Translations under genes and position numbers: made by a program
In this document: positions 25,408 to 34,410 of the stretch, in pieces
How the letters are laid out: each line of letters opens with the position of its first letter
Numbering within the stretch: position 1 is the first letter of the stretch
Assembly (NCBI RefSeq): GCF_003058085.1
Contig: NZ_QBUD01000005.1
Location: 144,219 to 208,218 of the forward strand
Direction of reading: 5' to 3'
Length of the DNA: 64,000 nucleotides
Source: Yoonia sediminilitoris
GTDB taxonomy: Bacteria > Pseudomonadota > Alphaproteobacteria > Rhodobacterales > Rhodobacteraceae
Notes under the pieces: generated by a model
The model's database searches: none
The model's input: the letters and a program-made list of their open reading frames with translations, nothing else
Told to the model about the DNA's origin: nothing

Positions 25408-25584
25408 GATTACAACTTTACAGATTCGAGATTTGTCTACGCAACAAATAACACATCAACCACAATTTTCGTGAAATTTTATTTCACACGTCTAGCTAAT
25501 AGGGTACCACAGCGAGGACGATGGGAAACCTGAGGTTGTACATCGCACAAATCGCTCACTGTTAGACCCTTGGGAGGACATTAC

Positions 25585-26556
25585 ATGAGTTACACATTCC
25601 TACGCCGCTTTACATCGGCCACCGCGGCGCTGGTTTTTGCCGCGACAACAACCGTCGCGCAGGACTGGCAGCCTGAGAAGCCCGTCGAGATGGTCATCAT
25701 GGCAGGTCAGGGTGGCGGCGCTGATCGTCTGGCCCGTCTGTTCCAGTCCATCATCCAGAAAGAAAAGCTGTCGAACATGCCGATCCTGCCAGTGAACAAG
25801 GGTGGCGGCTCCGGCGCTGAGGCGCTGCGCTATCTGTCTGACAAGCCGGGTGACAACCATGTGATCATGGCGACTTTGAACAGCTATTACACTACGCCCT
25901 TGCGCACCGATATTGGCGTCAACATCGAAGAATTCACGCCTATCGCTCGGATGGCTTTGGATACATTCGTATTGTGGGTCAACGCTGACAGCGACATCCA
26001 GACACTTGACGATTATGTTGCTGCCGTCAAAGCATCAGGTGGCTCATGGAAGATGGGGGGCACTGGTACAGGGCAGGAGGACAGCCTGGTGACTGCGATG
26101 CTGGAAAAGGAATTCGGCATTGACGTCACTTACGTGCCCTTCTCGGGTGGCGGTGATGTCGCGCGCAACCTTGTCGGCGGACATATTGATTCGTCTGTGA
26201 ACAACCCGTCCGAAGCGCTGGGTTTCTATGAAGCCGGCAAATTGCGCCCAATCGCAGCCTTCACACCTGACCGGATCTCTGTCTTCCCCGACACACCAAC
26301 AATGGGCGAGTTGGGCCATGACCTTGTTTACTGGATGCAGCGGTCGTTCGTAGCGCCAAAAGACATGGCACCAGAGGCTGTCGCCTATTACACCGACATG
26401 TTCCAAAAGCTGAGCGAGTCAGAGGAATGGCAGACCTACACGGCCGAAAAGGCGCTGATGTCCGAATTCCTGACCGGTGATGATCTGCAAGCCTACTTCC
26501 TTGAAGAGCGTGGCAAGCATGCTGATTTGCTCAGCAGCATGGAAGAAGGCTCCTGA
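25585..26556 (+). CDS. TTT transporter substrate-binding protein (TctC type)
   Basis: 323 residues. Start ATG 25585 follows GGGAGGAC. Signal peptide about 1-25 (ATAALVFAATTTVAQ). TctC features include MVIMAGQGGGADRLARLFQS, and GGSWKMGGTGTGQEDSLVTA. Periplasmic binding protein of a tripartite tricarboxylate transporter. The substrate is unknown; the following ligase suggests a small carboxylate. Confidence 0.88.
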   Translation: MSYTFLRRFTSATAALVFAATTTVAQDWQPEKPVEMVIMAGQGGGADRLARLFQSIIQKEKLSNMPILPVNKGGGSGAEALRYLSDKPGDNHVIMATLNSYYTTPLRTDIGVNIEEFTPIARMALDTFVLWVNADSDIQTLDDYVAAVKASGGSWKMGGTGTGQEDSLVTAMLEKEFGIDVTYVPFSGGGDVARNLVGGHIDSSVNNPSEALGFYEAGKLRPIAAFTPDRISVFPDTPTMGELGHDLVYWMQRSFVAPKDMAPEAVAYYTDMFQKLSESEEWQTYTAEKALMSEFLTGDDLQAYFLEERGKHADLLSSMEEGS

Positions 26557-26575
26557 ACAGCACGTTGACCTATCA

Positions 26576-26605
26576 TCAGGTGGGGCAGTACGTTGCCCCG
26601 CCTGA
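26576..26605 (+). promoter_or_regulatory. Intercistronic hairpin after the TctC gene
   Basis: A 12-bp stem (26576-26587 with 26594-26605, one T-G wobble) and a 6-base loop GTACGT. No T-run follows. It is placed between binding protein and membrane subunits, as in the other uptake operons here. Confidence 0.65.
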
Positions 26606-26631
26606 CCAATCCGCAAATATGAGAATACCCA

Positions 26632-27123
26632 ATGCTGATAGCTGACAGGCTTATCGCGGCAGCCATCATGGCGATGTCCGCGTATTTTATGTGGCACGCG
26701 ATGGTGCTGCCGATTGGATGGAACGGCATGACCGGGGGACCTGGCGGCGGTGCCTTTCCTTTCTGGCTGTCAGCGATCATGTTTGTCTGTGCCGGCGCAA
26801 TTCTGGTCAGGTCGCTGCGCGGAAAATCGGACTATGCCGGCGACTTTTTTGATCCTGACACGCTGCGCGCTGTCGTCACGGTGGTCATCGCACTGGTTGT
26901 GACAATCGCCCTGATCCCGTGGGTCGGCTCTTACATCGCCTTGCCGCTTTTCTTGTTCTGGTACCTCAAGATCTTTGGCAAGCACAGTTGGGCGCTGACC
27001 CTTTCGATCATCATCGGAACCCCGCTTTTCCTGTTCTTTTTCTTCGAGGTCACGCTGAAAATTCTGCTGCCCAAAGGGCTGACCGAACCTTTCTTCGTCC
27101 CGCTTTACGCGATGTTTTTCTAG
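26632..27123 (+). CDS. TTT transporter small membrane subunit (TctB type)
   Basis: 163 residues with four membrane helices: near 5-24, the segment FWLSAIMFVCAGAILV, the segment VVTVVIALVVTIALIPWVGS, and a last pair of helices ending FLFFFFEVTLKILLPKG. The glycine-rich GMTGGPGGGAFPFW loop is typical. Directly upstream of TctA. Confidence 0.85.
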   Translation: MLIADRLIAAAIMAMSAYFMWHAMVLPIGWNGMTGGPGGGAFPFWLSAIMFVCAGAILVRSLRGKSDYAGDFFDPDTLRAVVTVVIALVVTIALIPWVGSYIALPLFLFWYLKIFGKHSWALTLSIIIGTPLFLFFFFEVTLKILLPKGLTEPFFVPLYAMFF

Positions 27124-27135
27124 GAAGTCTGACTG

Positions 27136-28647
27136 ATGGAACTAATCGGACACATGATGGACGGGTTTGCGACGTCGCTGTCGCCGCTCAACCTGATGAT
27201 TGTTGTGCTTGGGGTCACAGCGGGCCTGTTTATCGGCGCGATGCCCGGATTGGGGTCAGTCAATGGCGTGGCGATTGTGCTGCCCCTGACCTTTATCGTG
27301 CCCCCCTCGTCGGCCATCATCCTGCTTGCGGCCATCTACTATGGCGCGATGTATGGCGGGGCGGTCAGTTCGATCCTGTTGGGGATTCCGGGCGCGTCAA
27401 CGGCGGTGGCGACCACCTTTGACGGGCGACCGATGGCCCAACAGGGCAAGGCGGGGCTTGCGCTGATTGCCGCGGCCGTCGCGTCCTTTGTTGGCGGCAC
27501 GATTTCGGTCATACTGTTCACGCTTTTCGCGGCACCATTGGCCGATATTGCGTTGCAGTTCGGCCCGCCGGAAGAATTCGCACTTGTGCTGCTGGCCTTC
27601 ACGACGTTTGTCGGCCTTGGCGGTGATGACGTGCTGAAGACAATCATCATGATTTGTCTGGGTCTGGCGCTGTCCACCGTCGGGCTTGACCTGATTTCCG
27701 GCCAGCCGCGCCTGATCTTTTTTGACCAACCGGGTTTCTATTCCGGCATCAGTTTTCTGGTGCTCGCCATCGGGGCCTACGGTGTGGGCGAAATCCTGTA
27801 CACCATCGAGACCTCGAAATCGGCACCGCAAGTCACGCCCGCGCGGCTGACATTCCGTGAACTCGGGCATGGCCTGAAAGAAATGAACCGGCTTTGGAAA
27901 ACCATGAGCTTTGGATCACTCATCGGCTTTTTCGTGGGGATGCTACCCGCCGCAGGCGCCACACCCGCCGCCCTCATGGCTTACGGTTTGGCAAAAGTCA
28001 CATCAAAGAACTCTGACCAATTCGGCAAAGGTGCGATCGAAGGGGTCGCCGCACCCGAAACCGCCAACAACGCCGCATCGACCGGCTCGCTGTTGCCGAT
28101 GCTGACGCTGGGCATCCCCGGATCACCGACCACGGCGCTTTTGCTGGGTGGCATGGTAATGTGGGGGCTTGTGCCCGGACCGATGCTGTTTATCGAACAG
28201 CCTGACTTTGTCTGGGGGCTGATTTCATCGCTTTACACGGCCAATTTCGCGGCCGTTCTAGTGAACCTCGCGCTTATCCCTGTGTTTGTCTGGGCGCTGC
28301 GGATGCCATTTACCGTGCTTTGCGCGCTGGTCTTGATCCTGTGTATCGTAGGGGGCTACGCGCCCAGCCAGAAGATGCACGATGTCTGGTTGATCGTAGG
28401 CTTTGGCGTTGGTGGATATCTGCTGCGCAAGGCCGACTATCCGATGGCACCCTTGGTCCTTGCACTGGTGCTCGGCCCCTTGATGGAAAAAAGCTTCCGC
28501 CAGACGCTAATTGCGGAACAGGGTAACATACTTGCTTTCATCGAGCGGCCGCTATCTGCTACCTTCATCGCGATCAGCGCGATCTTCTTCCTGCTGCCAC
28601 TTTTGAAATATGCGCGCGGCCTGACGCGTAGCAAAGCAACTGCCTAA
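27136..28647 (+). CDS. TTT transporter large membrane subunit (TctA type)
   Basis: 503 residues, about 12 helices. Family-defining blocks are GLFIGAMPGLGSVNGVAIVL, AIYYGAMYGGAVSSILLGIP and the second-half repeat GMLPAAGATPAALMAYGLAK with PEATANNA-like APETANNAASTGSLLPML. Follows TctB by 12 bases. Confidence 0.92.
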   Translation: MELIGHMMDGFATSLSPLNLMIVVLGVTAGLFIGAMPGLGSVNGVAIVLPLTFIVPPSSAIILLAAIYYGAMYGGAVSSILLGIPGASTAVATTFDGRPMAQQGKAGLALIAAAVASFVGGTISVILFTLFAAPLADIALQFGPPEEFALVLLAFTTFVGLGGDDVLKTIIMICLGLALSTVGLDLISGQPRLIFFDQPGFYSGISFLVLAIGAYGVGEILYTIETSKSAPQVTPARLTFRELGHGLKEMNRLWKTMSFGSLIGFFVGMLPAAGATPAALMAYGLAKVTSKNSDQFGKGAIEGVAAPETANNAASTGSLLPMLTLGIPGSPTTALLLGGMVMWGLVPGPMLFIEQPDFVWGLISSLYTANFAAVLVNLALIPVFVWALRMPFTVLCALVLILCIVGGYAPSQKMHDVWLIVGFGVGGYLLRKADYPMAPLVLALVLGPLMEKSFRQTLIAEQGNILAFIERPLSATFIAISAIFFLLPLLKYARGLTRSKATA

Positions 28648-28669
28648 CTTTGAACGAAGGACTATCCCC

Positions 28670-30199
28670 ATGCATACAACGATGAGCGCCCTTTTGAGTG
28701 GTCATGACGGGTCAGCCCCTGCCATCGGCGCGCCTGATCGCGCGTGGCTGACTTATGACGGGCTGCGCAATCTGACGGACACCGTCAAAGCTGCATTGCA
28801 TGGTATGGGAATCGGTAAGGGCGACCGGGTCGCGATTGTCCTGCCCAACGGACCGGAAATGGCGACGGCTTTTGTCACAATTGCGCAGGTGGCCACGACC
28901 GCGCCGCTTAACCCCGCCTACCGCGAAGAAGAGTATGACTTCTACCTTTCCGATCTCAAGGCCAAGGCCCTTGTGGTGATGGATGGCTATGATGGCCCTG
29001 CCGTTGCAGCGGCAACCAAGGCAGGCATGGCGATTGTGCGGGTTTGCGTGCCAGATGGCGCCCCTGCCGGATTATTTGAATTGGAATCCGATGCCACAGG
29101 CACTGCCGACTCCTCTGATCCGGCGGCCGATGATGTGGCATTGATCCTGCACACGTCCGGCACCACATCGCGCCCCAAGATCGTGCCTCTGCTGCAATCC
29201 AACGTGGCGGCTTCAGCCGAGCATATCAAAGTGTCACTTGACCTGACCCCCGCTGACCGCTGCCTGAACGTGATGCCCCTGTTTCACATCCACGGCCTGA
29301 TTGCCGCTGTAACCGCATCACTGGCTGCCGGTGCATCCATCTGGTGCGCACCGGGCTTTGACGCGCTGCGCTTCTTCAGCTTCATGAAAGAGGCAAAGCC
29401 GACATGGTACACCGCCGTACCAACCATGCATCAGGCAATCCTGAGCCGGGCAAGCCGGAATGCAGACGTGATCGCCGCAAATCCGCTGCGGTTCTTGCGG
29501 TCATCCTCGGCGTCGTTGCCGGCACAGGTGATGGTAGCCCTGAACGAGACCTTCAACGCCCCCGTGGTCGAGGCTTACGGCATGACCGAAGCAGCACACC
29601 AGATGGCCTGCAACCCGCTTGAATCCGGCACCCAGAAACCGGGTGCGGTTGGCATCCCCGCAGGCCCCGAAATGCGCATCGCCCACGAAACCGAGGACCG
29701 TCTTATTGATGGAACCGGCGAAGTTGCAATCTCTGGGCCCAACGTCACGCCGGGATATGAAAGCAACCCCGAAGCAAACGCCAAGAACTTTTTTGAAGCA
29801 GAAGGAAAGCGTTGGTTCCGCACCGGCGATCAGGGGGCTTTTGACGACGAAGGCTACCTGCATCTGACCGGCCGCCTGAAGGAAATCATCAACCGTGGGG
29901 GCGAAAAGATCAGCCCGCTGGAAGTCGATGGCGTGTTGCTGGACCACCCCGATGTGGCACAAGTCGTGACATTTGCCCTGCCCCACCCAAAGCTCGGCGA
30001 AGAAGTCGCCGCAGCCCTTGTGCTAAAGGAAGGGTCCACCGCCACCGAAAAGGACATCCGCGCCTTTGCCTCCGAACGAATGGCCGATTTCAAAGTGCCG
30101 CGCAAAGTGATCATCCTTGATGAAATCCCCAAAGGCGCCACCGGCAAAATGCAGCGGATCGGCTTGGCCGAAAAGCTGGGCTTGGTAGAAAAGGCCTGA
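28670..30199 (+). CDS. Acyl-CoA synthetase, oxalate-CoA ligase-like
   Basis: 509 residues, AMP-forming ligase. Nucleotide motif LILHTSGTTSRPKIVPL near residue 165, then YGMTEAAHQMACNPLESG, RTGDQGAFDDEGYLHLTGR, LKEIINRGGEKISPLEVD and C-terminal lysine motif IPKGATGKMQRI. The sequence around the MTEA motif and the PEAN stretch is strongly reminiscent of plant and yeast oxalyl-CoA synthetases (AAE3/Pcs60). It would make oxalyl-CoA from oxalate. The close coupling with a TTT transporter and a PanE-like reductase supports a small dicarboxylate substrate. The exact substrate remains inference. Confidence 0.78.
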   Translation: MHTTMSALLSGHDGSAPAIGAPDRAWLTYDGLRNLTDTVKAALHGMGIGKGDRVAIVLPNGPEMATAFVTIAQVATTAPLNPAYREEEYDFYLSDLKAKALVVMDGYDGPAVAAATKAGMAIVRVCVPDGAPAGLFELESDATGTADSSDPAADDVALILHTSGTTSRPKIVPLLQSNVAASAEHIKVSLDLTPADRCLNVMPLFHIHGLIAAVTASLAAGASIWCAPGFDALRFFSFMKEAKPTWYTAVPTMHQAILSRASRNADVIAANPLRFLRSSSASLPAQVMVALNETFNAPVVEAYGMTEAAHQMACNPLESGTQKPGAVGIPAGPEMRIAHETEDRLIDGTGEVAISGPNVTPGYESNPEANAKNFFEAEGKRWFRTGDQGAFDDEGYLHLTGRLKEIINRGGEKISPLEVDGVLLDHPDVAQVVTFALPHPKLGEEVAAALVLKEGSTATEKDIRAFASERMADFKVPRKVIILDEIPKGATGKMQRIGLAEKLGLVEKA

Positions 30200-30204
30200 A
30201 CACC

Positions 30205-31185
30205 ATGAAAATCTGTATTTTTGGAGCAGGCGCAATCGGCGGCTATATGGGCGTCAAGCTGGCGCAGGCCGGGGCCGATGTCAGCCTTGTGGCCCGCGGG
30301 CCACATCTGGCCGCCATGAACGAAAAGGGCCTGACCCTGATCGAGGAAGACAAGGACCCTGTCACAGTTCCCGTCACCGCCAGCGACAACCCCGCCGATC
30401 TGGGGCCGCAGGACTATGTGATCGTCACGCTCAAGGCGCATTCAGTGCCTCCCGTCGTGCCCAAAATGCAACCGCTGATCGGGGATAACACAACAATCGT
30501 GAGCGGCGTGAATGGCGTGCCATGGTGGTATTTCCACAAGATCGGCACCGACCTTGAAGGCACACGGCTGGCCACGGTTGACCCCGGCAATGCCCAATGG
30601 GATGGCTTTGGACCGGACCGGGTGTTGGGCTGTGTCGTCTACCCCGCAGCCGAAGTGACCGAACCGGGCACAATCAAACATATCGAAGGCAACCGCTTTT
30701 CGCTGGGCGAACCCGACGGCAGCAAATCCGACCGTGCGTTGGCCCTGTCCAAGGCGCTGTCGGCTGCCGGATTGAAAGCACCCGTGCGCCCGCGCCTGCG
30801 CGATGAAATCTGGGTCAAGCTCTGGGGCAACCTGTCATTCAACCCGATCTCGGCGTTGACACATGCCACGCTGGATGTCCTTTGCACCGACCCCGGCACG
30901 CGGGCGGTCGCCAAGGGAATGATGCTGGAGGCACAGGAAATCGCCGAAAAACTGGGCGTGAAATTCCCCATCGATGTAGAGCGGCGGATTGACGGCGGTG
31001 CCGCTGTGGGTGCGCACCGCACTTCAATGTTGCAGGACCTTGATCAGGGGCGCCCGATGGAAATCGACGCGCTTGTTGGTTCGGTGCAGGAACTGGGGCG
31101 CGTGACAGAAACGCCAACCCCGACAATCGACACGGTGCTGGCACTCATTCAATTACGTGGCCGCACTGCGGGACTTTACGGGTAA
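30205..31185 (+). CDS. Ketopantoate-reductase-family enzyme, possible oxalyl-CoA reductase
   Basis: 326 residues. NADP Rossmann motif MKICIFGAGAIGGYMGVKLA; ApbA/PanE signatures SGVNGVPWWYFHK, the catalytic-Lys region DEIWVKLWGNLSFNP and a C-terminal HRTSMLQDLDQGRPMEIDAL. It starts 5 bases after the oxalate-CoA-ligase-like gene, not near pantothenate genes. In Methylobacterium a PanE paralog (PanE2) reduces oxalyl-CoA to glyoxylate, so the same role is proposed here. Ordinary 2-dehydropantoate 2-reductase is the alternative. Confidence 0.75.
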   Translation: MKICIFGAGAIGGYMGVKLAQAGADVSLVARGPHLAAMNEKGLTLIEEDKDPVTVPVTASDNPADLGPQDYVIVTLKAHSVPPVVPKMQPLIGDNTTIVSGVNGVPWWYFHKIGTDLEGTRLATVDPGNAQWDGFGPDRVLGCVVYPAAEVTEPGTIKHIEGNRFSLGEPDGSKSDRALALSKALSAAGLKAPVRPRLRDEIWVKLWGNLSFNPISALTHATLDVLCTDPGTRAVAKGMMLEAQEIAEKLGVKFPIDVERRIDGGAAVGAHRTSMLQDLDQGRPMEIDALVGSVQELGRVTETPTPTIDTVLALIQLRGRTAGLYG

Positions 31186-31197
31186 AAGGTTCAGACG

Positions 31198-32031
31198 ATG
31201 ACGATCAAGAATATTCTTGTGGCCTATAACGGGTTACCCGGCTCAAACACCGCCCTGCGGGGGGCCGTCCTGATGCAGCAATATTACGACGCGCATCTGA
31301 CCGGGCTTTTTGCGCATGGCAACCCGGTCTTGTCGCGCCAGATGAAACCCTGGATGCCGAAGAAAATTCAAGAGGCGATCATGTCCGTCGCCGACAGCCC
31401 CAACAGCGACATGCAAGACAAATTCAGCGAGACCTGCGCAAACGTACCGCCTGAAAAGCTGCATTGGATCGACAGTGGCGGTTCGGTACAGCGGACCGTC
31501 GCGCGCTATGCCCGGCTTTTTGACATCACCGTTTTGGGGATGCACGAAAGTACGCTTGAACAAAACCTGAGCCATATCGACATTTATCCAGACCGCGTCA
31601 CCTTTGACAGTGGGCGTCCGGTCATCATCTTTCCGGCCAATTTCGAGGGCAGCCTATTTGGAAAACGCGCCGTTCTGGCTTGGGACGGCGGGCGCGCCGC
31701 AGCGCGGGCCCTCGCTGACGCGATGCAGATTCTCAAGGCCGAGGATGAGGTCGAAATCGTATCGGTCGGGCGTTCCCCCCTCGCGGATTCACTGCCCGGG
31801 ATCGACGTGCGCACCATTCTGGATCGCCATGATGTGAACGTGACGCTGACCGAACTTCCGCGCAGCAAAAAATCTATCGCGGACACGCTGGTGAACCATT
31901 GCGATACCGTCGGCGCAAGCCTGCTTGTCATGGGGGCCTACGAACACTCGCCCCTGCGCGAAGGTCTGATCGGCGGCGTCACCCACGATATTGCACTGCG
32001 CGCCAAAATTCCGGTCTTGATGAGCCACTGA
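31198..32031 (+). CDS. Universal stress protein (UspA family, tandem domain)
   Basis: 277 residues. N-terminal Usp strand KNILVAYNGLPGSNTALRGA, and a second domain starting RAVLAWDGGRAAARALADAM ending LLVMGAYEHSPLREGLIGG, the G-2x-G-9x-G(S/T)-like nucleotide-binding pattern of ATP-type Usps. Last gene of the TTT/ligase operon, 12 bases after the reductase. Role in the pathway unclear. Confidence 0.83.
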   Translation: MTIKNILVAYNGLPGSNTALRGAVLMQQYYDAHLTGLFAHGNPVLSRQMKPWMPKKIQEAIMSVADSPNSDMQDKFSETCANVPPEKLHWIDSGGSVQRTVARYARLFDITVLGMHESTLEQNLSHIDIYPDRVTFDSGRPVIIFPANFEGSLFGKRAVLAWDGGRAAARALADAMQILKAEDEVEIVSVGRSPLADSLPGIDVRTILDRHDVNVTLTELPRSKKSIADTLVNHCDTVGASLLVMGAYEHSPLREGLIGGVTHDIALRAKIPVLMSH

Positions 32032-32317
32032 ACAACGCAATAGCTGCACACGCCGAAACGCACGAAACATGCAGCTTAGGGTCACGCCCTGTTGACTTTG
32101 CCTGAGAGAGAGCAGCATCAGCCCGTCGCAGAACGACGTCAAATTTCAGATAATTCAGTGTGGGTTCTGAAATGCCAAAGTTCGCGGCAATCGGCAGTGG
32201 CACGCCATCAAAAACAAACGGTACGCCGATGACTCCATTGCGGATCACGCGGGCTTTTGCGATCGCAGCCTCGTGCATCGCGTCGCGCAGAATAACGCAG
32301 AACCCTTCGTCCCCCAT
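31979..32317 (-). pseudogene. Remnant of a GGDEF (diguanylate cyclase) domain
   Basis: The minus strand encodes the C-terminal half of a GGDEF domain: a damaged signature RMGDEGFCVILRDA (normal form RxGGDEFxxIL), then VPFVFDGVPLPIAANFGISE and the closing VLRRADAALSQAKSTGRD. No N-terminal half, start or sensor part is present, and the frame upstream is closed by a TGA at 32332-32330. The fragment runs into the 3' end of the universal-stress gene. It is non-functional decayed DNA. Confidence 0.65.
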
Positions 32318-32443
32318 CCTGAAACTGGCTCAGGTCATCAACTTCCAGGGGACGTCGTGTGCGAAACGCATTGCCACCAAAATGTCATTGGCGCTGAACC
32401 CCGCTTTGAATTCTGCTGGCTGCTCTGTATCCGGCGGGTCGGT
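32318..32443 (-). other. Non-coding stretch with a possible further gene fragment
   Basis: Right after the dehydrogenase stop the minus strand stays open for about 35 codons, ending FSANDILVAMRFAHDVPWK before TGA at 32332-32330. It faintly recalls the C-terminal part of glutathione transferases, but this is too weak to call. No promoter or intact gene seen. Confidence 0.25.
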
Positions 32444-33499
32444 TTACTTGCGTTCCTTTGCCATATCGGCAACCTGCGCGGCATCCCCAACCCCGGCCAA
32501 TGAACCAATTTTGGCTGTGTCAGCCCGCCCCAATTGTCGCGCAGGCCCGCCCGAAAAGATCGCGCTCAGGTCGGCCACAATCATATCACCGATCAACTGG
32601 CGTCCCCCCTTCACCGCTGCCGCCCGGTGCGGCGAAAGGATCACATTTTCAACCCGGCGCAGTGGGTCATCCGCAGCAATGGGCTCATGCGGGAACACAT
32701 CAATGGCAGCCCGGATGCGCCCTGATGTCACCGCATCCGTCAGCGCGTCGAAATCCACCAGATGCGCCCGGCTCAGCAAGACAACAAGGGCCTGATCCGG
32801 CAGTTTGGCCAGATTGGACGCATTCAGAAGATGCAGGTTTTCAACGGTCGGCACAGCAGTCACGAACAGGCATCGCACATTGCGCAAAAGCGCATCCAAA
32901 TCCATCAAGGTCACCCCGAACCGGTCTGCAACATCCGTGGGCAGCCACGGATCATATGCCTTGATTTGAGCGGAAAACGGAGCCAGAAGGCGGCTTAATT
33001 CCTGTGCAATCTGACCAAACCCGATAAAGCCGATCTCAGCACCAAACAGCGAAAAGTCAGTGTGGGTATTGTCGTTCAGCCAGTTTTCCCCACCCGCACG
33101 AAACTGCTCGTGTTCAGTGACCAGCCCCCGCGCACCGGCAATAGCCATGCCCAGCCCCATTTCAGCCACAGCCCGTCGGAAGCCCGGCGCACAACTTAAC
33201 ACCTCGACCCCCGCCGCGTCACAAGCCGCATAGTCGATGGTGTCGGGAAACGCGCCCGATACCTCGATCACGGCTCGCAATTGTGGGGCTGCGGCCAATG
33301 CATCAGCTTGCACATGCGGTGTCGCAGCAATCAGAACCGATGTATCGGGCAATGACGCCGCCAAAAGCTCTGGCGGCATCGGGTCGTCCTTGCCCCAGAC
33401 CACGTTGTACTGGTCAAAAAGCTGCGCTTGTGCCGGGGCCGAAAACAATTCATCCATCTGGCGCCAATGAGGATCAAGAATGATAGTCGGTTTTGTCAT
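32444..33499 (-). CDS. D-2-hydroxyacid dehydrogenase family protein
   Basis: 351 residues. It has the NAD-binding motif IGFIGFGQIAQELSRLLAPF and the family stretch ALVVLLSRAHLVDFDALTDA, where the usual NxARG Arg position reads SRAH. C-terminal AAIDVFPHEPIAADDPLRRV ENVILSPHRAA contains Glu and His of the active site. It is last in a five-gene operon, overlapping the DHDPS-like gene by 4 bases. It would reduce a 2-keto acid or oxidise a D-hydroxyacid; glyoxylate or hydroxypyruvate are possible. Confidence 0.83.
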   Translation of the reverse strand: MTKPTIILDPHWRQMDELFSAPAQAQLFDQYNVVWGKDDPMPPELLAASLPDTSVLIAATPHVQADALAAAPQLRAVIEVSGAFPDTIDYAACDAAGVEVLSCAPGFRRAVAEMGLGMAIAGARGLVTEHEQFRAGGENWLNDNTHTDFSLFGAEIGFIGFGQIAQELSRLLAPFSAQIKAYDPWLPTDVADRFGVTLMDLDALLRNVRCLFVTAVPTVENLHLLNASNLAKLPDQALVVLLSRAHLVDFDALTDAVTSGRIRAAIDVFPHEPIAADDPLRRVENVILSPHRAAAVKGGRQLIGDMIVADLSAIFSGGPARQLGRADTAKIGSLAGVGDAAQVADMAKERK

Positions 33500-34410
33500 A
33501 GGCCCAAAACCCGCAGTCTCGCAACCTGCCGGCTGGCAAGCGCATTGACTTCCTGACAGGCCGCATCGCTCAGCACCGCCCCCGGTTTGCGCAAGGTCGG
33601 ATGGGCAATCACGCCGCGTTGCGCCAGCGTATATTTCCTGATGGCCAGCCCCATCCCCGGTTGCGCCTCGTAACGGACCATTGGCATGTAGGCGTCAAAA
33701 ATATCGCGGGCACGCTCAATGTCGGTGGCTGCGGCGGCGATGACCTGCGCCATCATTTCAGGATAGGCAAAGCCGGTCATCGCCCCATCCGCACCCCGCA
33801 ACATTTCTTCCAAAAGATAAAGCCCGCCATTTCCACACAGGATTGAAATCCGGCGCGCACCTGCGTCGGAGGCCGCACGCAGTGCGCTGATTTTCTCCAA
33901 GCCCGGCCAATCTTCATGTTTGAGCATCATGCAAGTCGGGCAATCCGCGATGATCTGCAAAATGACCGACGGTGAAATGACAACCCCCGTGACCAGCGGA
34001 AAATCCTGCAAAACAAATGGTATATCGCCCAAAATATCTGCAATTCCGCGATAGTATGTCCTTATTTGATCATCCGTCCGCAAGCTGCCGGGCGGTGCGA
34101 CCATCACACCGGCTGCACCCTTGTCCATCGACCCATCGGCCAGCGTCTTGATCGCAGCAAACCCGGGTGCAGAGACGCCGACAATCACCGGCACCGTACT
34201 GCGGGCGACAACCCGGGCGACCATCTGTTCCGATTCAGCCGCTGTCAGCTTGCCCGCCTCGCCCATCATCCCAAGGATAGTCAGCCCGCTAGCCCCCTTT
34301 TCAATGTAGAAATCGACCATCCGATCTACGCTGTCCCAGTCGATGGACCCGTCAGGCAGAAACGGGGTTACGGCAATCGTATAGACGCCTTTGGTTTGTT
34401 CATTGATCAT
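33496..34410 (-). CDS. Dihydrodipicolinate-synthase-family lyase/aldolase
   Basis: 304 residues, TIM-barrel of the DapA/NAL family. It opens GVYTIAVTPFLPDGSIDWDS and has ASGLTILGMMGEAGKLTAAE near residue 35 and the Schiff-base lysine in TCMMLKHEDWPG near 160. The usual catalytic tyrosine segment reads VLQDFP, so the class may differ from true DapA. Its ATG directly abuts the stop of the racemase-like gene. Such enzymes split or condense pyruvate-type keto acids. Confidence 0.85.
   Translation of the reverse strand: MINEQTKGVYTIAVTPFLPDGSIDWDSVDRMVDFYIEKGASGLTILGMMGEAGKLTAAESEQMVARVVARSTVPVIVGVSAPGFAAIKTLADGSMDKGAAGVMVAPPGSLRTDDQIRTYYRGIADILGDIPFVLQDFPLVTGVVISPSVILQIIADCPTCMMLKHEDWPGLEKISALRAASDAGARRISILCGNGGLYLLEEMLRGADGAMTGFAYPEMMAQVIAAAATDIERARDIFDAYMPMVRYEAQPGMGLAIRKYTLAQRGVIAHPTLRKPGAVLSDAACQEVNALASRQVARLRVLGL

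Noticed and set aside
32160..32795. Open plus-strand frame of 211 codons spanning the 3' gap after the universal stress gene
   Set aside because: It is antisense to the dehydrogenase end and the GGDEF remnant; the minus strand explains the sequence better.
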